Source: Asterochloris sp. CNOR1 (lineage: Eukaryota; Chlorophyta; Trebouxiophyceae; Trebouxiales; Trebouxiaceae). From it: a DNA stretch of 64,000 nt. Below, piece after piece: positions 24,101 through 33,166 of the stretch; within the stretch, counting starts at the first letter, position 1; the number at the start of each line of letters is the position of its first letter. The stretch spans positions 2,976,001 through 3,040,000 of the forward strand of contig OZ017747.1 in NCBI GenBank assembly GCA_963969365.1, in the 5' to 3' direction. Below the pieces are notes generated by a model that was not told the DNA's origin, ran no database searches, and was given only the letters and a program-made list of their open reading frames with translations. Made by a program: the position numbers and the translations under genes.

Positions 24101-27100
24101 GAGTCTGCTGTCTCAGCCTTGGGAGGATACAGACAAAACGGTGGTTAGCGTGCCGACTGGGGCAGAGGAGCAGCTTGCAGCCTTCGAGCGGACCCTGTCG
24201 CCAGAGCCTGTTGAGGCGCCAGATGCCATGGTGCATGAGCCACTGGCTGGGGCAGAGCTGCAGCAGCAGGCCTCCCTGCCACAGCCTTTGGAGGGAGCCG
24301 ATGCGGTGCTAGATGATCTGCTGGCAGGCAATGAGGTGCCAGAGCCTGTAGAGTCTCAGGAGGCCACCCAGCTGCGGCCAGGGGAGGGGACTGATGAGGT
24401 GCTGGACGATGCTTTGGCTGGCAGTGAGGTGAAGCGGCCTTCACATCCCAAGCAGGCCTCGCAGCTGCTGCCTGGGGAGGGGGCAGATGAAGTGCTGGAC
24501 GGTCTGCTGGCCAGCAGTGAGGCGCGACAGCCTTCACGGTCCCTGCAGGCCTCCCAGCTGCCACCTTGTGAGGGGGTTGATGAGGTGCTGGATGACCTGC
24601 TGGCTGGCAGCGAGCAGCAGCCTGAGACACAGCCACAGGAAATGCATGTCAAGCAATTCACTTTGCCACAAGGCAGGTCTGACAAGGATCATGCAGAGGT
24701 GCTGGCCTCTGCAGCAGCAGAGCCTGCCAGCAAGACCTGTACTGCTGTGGCTGTGGACTTGGCAGGGCCGGCTGCTGCCCCTGACAGTCCGCGGCTGGCT
24801 GCTGAGTCTGTGGGGCAGTCAGTGCAGCCCCAAGACTCGCTGCCCCATCAGGTAACAGCTGATGCAGTGATCGGCGAGCTCATGCAGGAGGCTGCAGCAG
24901 AAGAGCATGCCACTGTGCCCTCTGCTGCTGCAGCTGTGCAACTCACACCAGGCCAACTCACAGGGCCTGGTGCTGCCCATCCCAGCCAGCAGCCGGCTGC
25001 TGAGACTGGCTCTGAGGCTGCTGCCCCCCATTCCAGCCTGCAGCTGACTGCTGAGTCTGCCCCAGAGGCTGCTGAGTCCGCAGACTGCACACCAGCCCAG
25101 CTTCAGGGATTGCTGCCCCACCAGGTTGCAGCTGACACGCTCGTCGACGAGCTCGTGCAGCACGCTGCTGCAGCCGAGCAGGAGGCTGATGATGCTTTGG
25201 AGGGCCTGCAGGGCAGGGCTCCCCTGCAGCCCTGCCAGCTCCAGCAAGCAGGGGGCCATGGGCACAGCCAGCCCAGCAGGGACCAGACCCTGGAGCATTC
25301 AGAGGCAGCACCTGTCCCTGCTGCTCCTTTGCCCTGCACTGGGTCAGCAGCTGAGCAGGTCTCCTGGCTGCAGCATGCAGCAGAGGGCGATGGAGTGCAC
25401 AGCAGCCCTGCTGGCCAGCCAGCAGCATGTCTGGGGGTGGCGGCTGAGCAGGCGCTGCTCAGGACTCCAGTCGCAGCAGTGCCTGATGCAGCGTCGGGCA
25501 CAGGGCGGCCACGCCGTGTCACCAGCACGGTAGAGGCTGTGCTGGATGGACTTGTCACAGGAGTGAGTGGCTTCATGCAGTGCACTGAAGTGTCTGCAGA
25601 GCTCCCATCATGCGATCAGCAACAGAGGCAGCCACGATCATCGTTCTGAGGGAAGGGCTGGGCAGCAATGCCGCCGTTGCGCTGTTTGCTACAAGAGAGC
25701 ATGCCCAGAGCACAATCCTCACTGCAGCTGTGGCGCTCCCCTGCTTCCCAGGGTTGACTTGCAGAAGCTTGCCTGGCGTGCTGCCCTTGCCAACACACAG
25801 CCTGAAACGTGGTTCTCATCTGCAGGTGGAGCAGGCCCCAGCCTCTGGACAGCCTGCAGTTGCAGGCACACTTGCCCTTGAGGAAAGAAGTGTGCCTGTT
25901 GCTGTGGGGGCCGCCAAAGCCAGCCCTGTTTCTGATGTGCACAGCCCCAAATTGTCAAGCAGGGCCCCTGCGGAGAACCCAGCCCAGCAGATCCTGGAGG
26001 ATCCTAAATTTAGCCAGGTGACGTGTAGGAAGCTGGTCATCCCAACACAAGGTTGCTTCATGATGGACAGCCAACCTGCTCGTTGTGATGTGCTGCGCCT
26101 GGTGTCAGGCAGCCATGCGTGGCAGTGGCACAAATGGGTCTGCTGCAGATGGCGACTCTTGATGCATTTGCTGGCCTGACCACGTGCAGGTGAAGCAGAC
26201 CTTTGAGAAACATATCGGGCGACGGAGGGCCGTCAGCGCAGGGAAGACCAGCATGGGCATGGGCTCTGCAGGTGAGCAGCTGCTGGACTGTCTGGACTTG
26301 CTCAGATCTCGAAAGGTGTCCTGTGTTGGCCCCGGCTCACCCAAGACACGTGTGCCGGGCTCGCCCATGATGTCTCAACAGGCTCACCTGAGAGACGCAC
26401 CTCACCCGCAGGTCCGCCAATTCAGTCTGAAGTAGACAACCAGGAGGCGATCGACCCTGCTGTGCACACCATGGTGGGACATGCACTCAGTCAGGCAGCC
26501 GCTTCCAAGCCAGCAGCACCCGCAGGTCCAACAGTTCAGTCTGAAGTAGACAACCAGGAGGCAATCGACTCTGCTGTGCACACCATGGTGGGACATGCAG
26601 TCAGTCAGGCAGCCGCTCACAAGCCAGCAGGCTCGGCACCAGGTGCATCAGCCAAGGCTTCCGCACAGGCAGCTCAGGGTGTCTACACCTTGCAGGATTG
26701 CTCTGCGAAGAACTCTGATGACAGCCAGGTGTGAAGCTCTGCATCTGCACATGTAGCATGTCCAGCAGCCTTGAAACTTTCATGAGGCTGTGTGCCATGT
26801 TGCTTTTGCTGTTGCCAGGCACGTCCCAGGCAGTGGCCATGTGCAACATGGCAGCTGGACTTACATTCGTACTGCATACTTTGGGAGCATGATGCTGCAT
26901 TACCAAGGGCATAACCACCCCCAGAAGAAACCAGACATTCCGCCATGTGTATCCCGCAGGCTGTAGAGGAGGACGTGGGCAGATGCGGCAGAGCCTCTGG
27001 AGCCCCCTCACAGGCTGCTGCCTCGGCTCTGGAGAGCAGCTCTGAGCCTGAGGTGCCAGCGCACACTCAGGGTGCCCGACGGGAGAGCGCTGCAGGGGAT

Positions 27101-27631
27101 CAGCAGGCAACAAGTGCGGCTCTGTGCAATTCACTTGTCCTTGCCCCAAGCTGCTGTGCTGCGTTGCCATCACCTGCATGCAGCTGGTGCTGCGTTGCCA
27201 TCACTAGCCTAGATCTCCCTGTCTTGCCCTGTTCGTTGCAAGCTTGGTGCCGTCAGGGGGCAGTGTGGCGAGGGACTCTTGCGCAGTGGTGACTCTGGTT
27301 TGAGATAAGCCTGCGTCTGGCTGCAGCGGGTGGCAGCTGTGCCTTTGCACCCCAGCCGCCTCAGGGGCCCAGGGCGGTGACGAGCTTCATGCGCAGAACA
27401 GCCAGTGGGCTGCGTGGCCTCTTCCCTGGCACAGGCACCCGCACCATCAGCAGATCAGAATCAGGGGGACGCCCCAGCAGGCTGCCCCGCAGTGCACGGG
27501 CCACAGGTACTCTGACTTTCGCCGTGGCTGAACCAATGCCTGACCTGTTGCAAGATCTCACAATTTTTGCCATGGTCCTGCAGGTGACTTCACCTGAACC
27601 TCCTATCTTGCATACAGTCATCACTGCTTGA
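9192..27631 (+). CDS. Very large low-complexity coiled-coil protein, many exons
   Basis: I do not recognise this gene. About 18 kb holds a chain of exons whose joins agree in phase over most of the length. N-terminal part: LGNKVQPSQLFQTEIISLDR (about 9530-9620), a Ser-rich exon (9932-10170), then charged helices likely to form coiled coils: LLKQRDPERLAADVITLQRQ (10780-10970), RLARVEIRKLEQQLDRR (12222-12504), LQAMEIDLITARGQVV (13341-13555), MRLQQKQGLLREAHHLMLM (14336-14549). Middle and C-terminal parts (15250-27600) are rich in Ala, Pro, Ser, Gln and Glu, with several repeat families described separately. The longest exon-like blocks are about 19913-21471, 21628-22497 and 23478-25560. The last exon is Arg/Ser-rich (SFMRRTASGLRGLFPG) with a stop at 27629 or earlier. 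Total would exceed 3,000 aa. It could be two adjacent genes; transcript data would settle it. A cytoskeletal or scaffold role is only a guess from the coiled coils. Confidence 0.5.
10429..10458. repeat. 15-bp perfect tandem duplication in an intron
   Basis: The 15-mer ATTGATCCCTGCGCA occurs twice back to back inside a probable intron of the large gene. No function is evident. Confidence 0.7.
17562..17780 (+). repeat. Four-copy 57/60-bp coding repeat (YSQDF)
   Basis: Within the large gene, the peptide core TYSQDF (once TYSQDY, once THSQDF) recurs four times at nucleotide starts 17571, 17628, 17688 and 17748, spacing 57, 60 and 60 bp. The unit reads roughly LRATYSQDFxAEPxxAEGGG, so each copy pairs a YSQDF core with an acidic, Gly-rich linker. 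All copies stay in frame. The Ser-Gln pair is a potential PIKK (ATM/ATR-type) site, but that is inference. Confidence 0.85.
22430..25560 (+). repeat. Degenerate repeat of short amphipathic helix DxVLxxLL
   Basis: A short helix-like motif with core D-x-V/I-L-x-x-L-L recurs across this stretch of the large gene. Clear copies: RQRDVDAVLEGLLV (about 22440), KRDADDVLQGLLHD (22725), QRRDADAILAELLQ (23610), LEGADAVLDDLLAG (24290), GEGTDEVLDDALAG (24387), GEGADEVLDGLLAS (24477), CEGVDEVLDDLLAG (24570), TADAVIGELMQE (24857), AADTLVDELVQH (25130), STVEAVLDGLVT (25527). Between 23940 and 24620 the copies are regular, the last three 31 codons apart; others there (EDTDALVYDLLARAE, EAPDAMVHEPLAGAE) are more diverged. 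Acidic residue, spacing and leucines are kept while linkers vary, which suggests selection on a binding helix. Confidence 0.75.
26412..26639 (+). repeat. Tandem duplication of a 114-bp coding unit with its splice acceptor
   Basis: Two near-identical 114-bp (38-codon) units start at 26412 and 26526. Both encode SEVDNQEAID(P/S)AVHTMV then GHA(L/V)SQAAA. The copied segment includes the ACCCGCAG acceptor that begins the exon, so a second acceptor-like ACCCGCAG|GTCC lies inside the exon at 26525. Few differences between the copies indicate a recent event. Confidence 0.85.
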
Positions 27632-27906
27632 TGATGGATGCCTCCACAGACATGAAAGCGCAAATGCCAGCACACCTTCATAGATTGTGTATCTAGCCAA
27701 CAGCAGATCAGTTAATGGATGAATCATTTCCTTGATTGATGACAAGGAAATGCCTCAGCAAAACGCTTTTTCAAGTTACCAGGGCCGAGTGGCACTGGCA
27801 GTCCGCTGGCGGGACCCGCCACAGCTGCAACCCAGAGGTGGACTTTGCCTCAGACCGTCCTTGCCACGGACTTTCAATTGCAGCGACTGCACAGGACTGA
27901 GGGGCC

Positions 27907-29993
27907 ATGAAGAACCACAAAATGGGGACCCATGAGCTGTTCGCTGAGATTGGGGATCCGGGGAGTGAAGACACCTTCCAGGTGCGACTGCAGCACAGTT
28001 GCTGCCACGGCATGCAGAGGCAGCATACTTTGGGTGCAGCTGCAGCAAAATGCTGCTTTCGGGGCCTGGCAAGCACACATGCGTGGCTGGGCACAATCAG
28101 AGGCAGACGTTCCACTGCCTGGCAGCCTGCTACTTTCAGGCTCTGCCTGCACACACAACATTTACAACAACGCATGGCTGGGCAGGCGATGGAACCCTCC
28201 GCCCAACAGGGTCCTACAAGCTGCTGTAAGCAGCAGCAGCTCCCCCCCAAGCAAAGCCCCTGAGCAGCAATAGCTGCGATGCATGCAACAAAGTTATCCC
28301 TCCTTCCTGACCCTGCAGGATCTGGACTTGGAATCACCACAGAGGATCAAGGCGCACAACCCCAGGAACCCCTCCAGCAGGTGTCCCAGCAACTCCCCAG
28401 GCAGCGCTCGGGCGCAGGATGAGGGGGACGCCCCCTCGCCCCTGAAATATAAGCGCATCAGAGCTGAACGCCAACCGCCACTATCTGAGGATCAGAAGAC
28501 ACGGCGCAGGTACGCCATGCTCTTTGATTAAGCTGTGCACAGGCCACATTGGCATGCAGCGCAGCCAATCAGAGAGGGGGAGAGAGAGTGTGAGTAGATG
28601 GAAAGGGCGTGGGAGTACGGTGTGCTGCAGATCTGCTGACCTGGCATGCCTCAGCCCGCCGCCTGGGCGCCGCTCATGGCTGGCCCACCCGCTGCATGTC
28701 ACCTGTCTGCAGCGCTGCTCACAGCTGCAACGAGCTGCAATGAACCCTGGCCGCCCAGACAACTTGTAGAATCCCATCTGCACAGCAACAACAACCCCCA
28801 TGCAGCAGTAAGAACCCTGCTTGTCGATGCACTGCACCAAGCTGCTACCGCCTGCTGCAGCCCAGAGTTCTGAGCCCTCGCCTGTGGGCCCTGCGGGTGG
28901 GAGGGCAAATGCTCTGCTTCCAGCCACACTGCCACAGAGCACCTGCAGGCTGCCAGGCAGCCCAGCAGCACCCCCCACCCCCCTGGCTGCAGATGTGAGG
29001 TCAGGAGCAATGCCAACTGCCTCTAGCACCGCCTACAACCAATGCCTGCAGCTACCTGTGACAGTACTGAGCCTGCCCCCCCCTTTGGGGCCCTGCAGGC
29101 GTGAGGGCAACCGCAAGGCTGCTGCCCGGCTGCGTGCCAAGCGCCAGCAGACGCTCCATTCCCTGCAGAGCCGGTGCAGCCAGCTGGAGAGCGAGTGCAG
29201 CGGCTACGCCTCTCAGATCCGCACCCTGCTGGAGTACTGCCGCAGCATCCTGAGCGAGAGCGCCTTTCTCAGGCTGCAGCTTCAGATGGTGGGCTGGGGC
29301 GTGCCCAGCAGCCAGCCCCTGGAGGACGGTATGAGCGCGGAGGCCCTGCTCAAGCAGGTGGGGGTTTGCCCAGGCTGGGGGCTCTTGGATGAGTGAAGTG
29401 CCTGCGGCCCTGCTCCAGCAGGTGGGGGTCAAGGTGGCTGGGCAGGCCTGCACATGTGAGGTCTCCTCCACACAGAGCTTGCTTTCTGGAAGACAGCATG
29501 AGCCCTGAGGTCCGGCTCCAGCACGTGAGTACGCCTGTGGGGCAAGGCCCCTCACCTGTGTCCACTGACTTTGTGGGCTTTGTGTGGGGCATGTTGCAGC
29601 AGCACAACACTGAGGCCTGTGCAGTTGCCCAACAATCTGCGCGGCACAGCAATATTGCAAGGCTGGATGGGCAGGCCACCACCCCACTCCTTTCCCAGGC
29701 AGCCACCTGTGTTGGCTGCATGGCAAGCGCCTGCTGTGATCTGCCATCACTGCTGCCTGCAGGCCCTGCTGGCCACCTCATCCTGCTGCGATCAGGAGCC
29801 CTCTGCCAGCGGTGCACTACTGGAGGCAGCCAGCGCTGGCCTCCCCATGCAGCTCCCAAGCATGAGCTCTCTGACGATGCCAGCACTGCCCACCTTCGCT
29901 GGCACCACTGATGCCCTGCTGCCCAGCACGAGGGCTCTGACACCCCTTATCGGCCCAGCCCCTTCAGCCGCTATCCCTGGGGCGGGTTTCTGA
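27907..29993 (+). CDS. bZIP transcription factor (intact basic region)
   Basis: Four exons join in phase to about 251 aa: 27907-27981, 28319-28509, 29099-29357, 29763-29993. The basic region, split by an intron after TRR, reads RRREGNRKAAARLRAKRQQ and has the canonical N-x7-R DNA-contact spacing. Nine residues later a leucine zipper follows with heptad positions L, L, Y, L, I, L (through QSRCSQLESE, ASQIRTLLEYC and ILSESAFLRLQ). A Ser/Pro/Leu-rich tail (LPMQLPSMSSLTMPALPTF) could be a regulatory domain. Expected to act in the nucleus as a dimer; its target is unknown. It faces a paralogue tail to tail (30531-32604), with which it shares exon structure around the basic region. Confidence 0.88.
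29343..29532 (+). repeat. Repeated copies of a bZIP exon end and its donor site
   Basis: The 3' end of the bZIP zipper exon (GACGGTATGAGCGC through CTCAAGCAG|GTGGGG, ending 29357) has a partial copy at about 29407-29430 (GCCCTGCTCCAGCAGGTGGG) and a more diverged copy at about 29489-29530 (GACAGCATGAGCCC through CTCCAGCAC|GTGAGT). The last would read LEDSMSPEVRLQH beside the true LEDGMSAEALLKQ. The intronic copies look like decayed or optional exon ends. Confidence 0.55.
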
Positions 29994-30530
29994 AAGAACC
30001 TGACCCTGCCCCTGGCACCCGCAATCCTGGCTCCCAGGCCCAAGAGGGATTTTCAGCTCAAGCTAGGCAGACACCGGTCCCCAGCTCCCTATAACCATAC
30101 AGCATGACAGCACTTGCTAATGCAGCCCTGTGTTGCTGCGTCCTAAGGCACAGCTGCCAGCCTGCTGCAATATCTGTTGCAGGCTGGTGTCTGGCTTGGC
30201 TGTAGGCATGCCACATGAGCGGGACTGTGCCACAAGCAGCAGGGAATCAAGATCATTAAAGAGCACTGTACCATGATGCACTGAGGATTTGATCAATTGC
30301 TGCAAGTATTTGGCAAGACATAAGAAAATGACTTCAGGAGAGTTCCAGATGGCTGCTGCTTCCCCTCAACTTGATGGGCCCCAAGCAGCATACTGCAGAT
30401 GTCAGGAAGGGTTCTGGGTTGAGGCCCAGCCTGTGCGAGGGCACCGTTCAATGCTCAGACTAACAGATAACGGGAGACAATGAGCAAGAGACACACACAG
30501 AGAGGCAAGGAGGCTGCTGTTGTAGCTCCT
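29994..30530. other. Convergent gap between the two bZIP genes
   Basis: 537 bp between the stop codons of the two bZIP genes. Only short, unconvincing ORFs are present; no repeat, RNA gene or TGTAA signal was recognised on the expected strands. Confidence 0.5.
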
Positions 30531-32604
30531 TCACAGGACAAGACACATGGGTGGTACCTTCAGATTCTTTTTGGCTGGCTGCCCCATCAACTCAGTCCTG
30601 TTGGGATGTATATGCTGAGGAGAAATAGGCTCAGGAGATGAGGGCCCGGCGCTGAATGGATTGACAGGCAACATCAGTGTGACGACAAAGTCATCAGTGC
30701 TGGACAGATGTGGACATCTTATTGGCAGACTCTCAGGCATGCAGCTGCCATAGCAGGGGGCCCTTATGCCGCTCCTACAAGAGGCTTACAGCTGCATGTT
30801 ATGGGGCCCAAATCTCCTTGCATGCCGCACTGGTGGCAGTAGCCAGCTGCAGCAGGTCATGGCTCGATCCAGCTGCAGCTCAGGCTTCAGGGGTAGACGT
30901 GCGGGGGCATGCCTGCGAAGGACGACACATGCAGCTGCAACGACGGGCCTGGGTGTGCAGAACCCTGCACCAAGCAGGCGCAGTGCGAAGGTTGCTTGTT
31001 GTTGCTTGGTGACTGATGGCAGGCAAATTGTCCCCCAAATGTGAGCAGGCCCCAGCACAGCGTGGAACCCAACAGGCAGCAGTACAGCAGAGGGGGGCTG
31101 CTGATACCTGCAACCCACTACATAGCAGGCGGATGCACCCCTTGACCGGCGGCACAAGCACTGCATACACCCTGACCTGCAGCAGGTGAGTGTGTGCATC
31201 GACCCTCATCTGGTGCCCCCCCCAGACCTGCAGCCCCATCTGTCCTTGCTGCATCTGCAGCTGCTGGCGCAGCAGCTGATTTTCCAGCAAGATCCTCTCG
31301 CAGCAGGAGGACAGCTGTCGGACTTGACCTGCAGGAAGCAGCCAGGTGAGCGCAGCAGCTTGCCTGCAGCTGAGCAGGCACATGCATGCAGCTGACTTAG
31401 AAGCAGCAAGCTTTGCAGCAGTATGTCAGCGTCTTAAGGCTTTGCTGCCATTCACAGCAGCTGGTGCACGGCAAGCGAGCTTAGCAGCAGCCTACCAGCT
31501 CTGAGGTTAGACGTCAACAGCTTCCTCAGCCAGCTGGTGATGGTGCATGTGCAGCTGCCCATGGACATGCAGCAGGCTCAGCAAATGGTCTGCCTTTGGG
31601 CTGACAGCTGGTGGGCCACAGTATACTTTTGAGGCACAGACAAGAGCAAGCATTGCAGCAGGATGCCACACAGGGGAGGGCCATCTAGTGAATTGCCTGA
31701 GCTCACCCAAGTAGTTCTGACTGCTGGACTGGAGCATACCACTCCGCAGGCAGCAATGGAGCCAGCTCAGGCTGGACAAGGAATAAGCTGGTCGTGCAGC
31801 AGGGTGCTGATGCTGCGGAGGCAATAAGTGAGCTGGCTGAGTCGGCAAGGGAAGGTCAAGAGGTGCAGCAGAATACCCAAGCCGTGCCTGCGGCCATGCG
31901 TCCTGCTCAGACTTAACCATGTGCAGAATGCAATGGGCTGCAGGTTGCAGCAGGGCACTCAGACTCAAGCAGACACGCCCCGCACTGCCAGGGGGACCAG
32001 GCCACAGCAAGGTGCCCAAGCTGTGCACTGGTGCACGGGCTTGCCTCCTGCTCATACTGCTGCACCCGCGACTGCAGCGCCTGCACCTCTGCCTGGCGAC
32101 GCATGCACAGCCTGGCAGCTGCTTTCCTGCTGCCCTCCCTCCTGCAAGACAGGCAGGGGCTGTGGATTGCCAGCACGCAGAGGTTGCAGTGGAAGATGCC
32201 CTGTGCAGTGCGCAAGGCATATGGGGGCACGGTCGCCTCAGCACAGGCAGCGCCTGATGCCAGCTGCTCTCTGCGGTAGGCTTGGCAAGAAGCAGGACTC
32301 CACCAACTAGCATGCATGAAGGCAGCAGGGCCCCTTCGATCACAGGCTTCTGGGCAGACAGGGCACGCTGTGCGGCCTGCCTGCGCATCTGGCGCTGCAC
32401 ATCGTCCAGAGGGGTCCTGTGGGTGCGCCCTGGGGATGCGCTCCCGTTCCGCTCAGGGGTACGTTCACGTCCTCCAGTCCTCTGGAGCGTGCCCTGCATG
32501 CCACTGACATTAGCAGCTGTCAAACGCTTCACCGCACTCCAGAGGCGCCTGCCATCAGCTGATCGTGTCCTCATCCAGGGTGTCATGGCATACAGGTAGG
32601 GCAA
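30531..32604 (-). CDS. Degenerate bZIP paralogue, DNA-contact residues lost
   Basis: Minus-strand gene homologous to the bZIP at 27907. Exons: 32381-32604 (ends LDDVQRQMRR, in phase with the next), 32029-32141 (REGSRKAAARLCMRRQAEVQ), 31177-31328 (QVRQLSSCCERILLENQLLR then QQLQMQQGQMG). The zipper aligns with the paralogue without gaps. In the basic region the invariant Asn is Ser and the paired Arg eight residues on is Cys; the zipper also carries a Pro (EASPCTS). The first intron has a GC donor (AG|GCAGGC at 32380) at the same place where the paralogue has GT. The last exon, 30531 to about 30690 (LMLPVNPFSAGPSSPEP), and anything between it and 31177 are tentative. It may still dimerise but probably cannot bind DNA normally; decay toward a pseudogene is the alternative. 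Confidence 0.72.
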
Positions 32605-33166
32605 TGCAAGTGGCCCACCTCGTCTAGTCCTAAGATGCCTGTGGTGTCTGCAGCTGTGGCTCTACCAGAATTTGCTGCAATTGGGGGGGTTGGCCTTGCC
32701 TGAGTGGGGTCCCCAAGGTCTTCACCATCCCTGCAATGGTCACCATCCCTGCGAAAAGTGCCTTCAGCCAAGGGTGTACATTTTGGCTGATCCTGCAATA
32801 ACGCCTGCTGCGCCGGGGAGCAACCCGACGTCTACAGAAGTATGCATACCACCAGGCTGATGGAGGCCCGTCAACGTGACATCTTGTACGGGTGATTCTT
32901 GTGCATGCAGGCACTCACATGCCGCCCATTGACCGCGAACTTTGGGTCTACTTCCTCCTTCACAATCTATATGCAGCGGTCCAGGGAAGCTACAGGAATG
33001 GACAATCAAACAGGGGGGTTTGGTTTTGGGAGTGGTCAAAGACGCTTAGGTCTCGAGATCGAGCTTTGTGTGGAAGCAGTCACTGCATCTGACCGGCAGG
33101 CAGAAGGCTGTTGACAAGGTTAATGGAAGTTCTGTAAAACCCAGTGACAAAGCTTGAGCTGGAGTC
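32605..33166. promoter_or_regulatory. Divergent 5' region of bZIP paralogue and CARM1 gene
   Basis: 562 bp between the first visible coding exon of the bZIP paralogue (minus) and the chosen CARM1 start (plus). It contains a plus-strand open stretch at 32998-33100 (MDNQTGGFGFGSGQRRLGLE) that could be a further 5' CARM1 exon joined to 33170 through a weak GC donor. Otherwise nothing specific is recognised. Confidence 0.4.

Noticed and set aside
32282-32599. 105-aa plus-strand open frame opposite the bZIP paralogue
   Set aside because: The minus strand reads the conserved basic-region exon in phase with its neighbours; the plus frame has no family resemblance.
32998-33100. Extra 5' exon for CARM1 (MDNQTGG...)
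   Set aside because: It needs a weak GC donor (CAG|GCAGAA) and a join at 33171; attractive but not forced, so the start at 33167 was kept.
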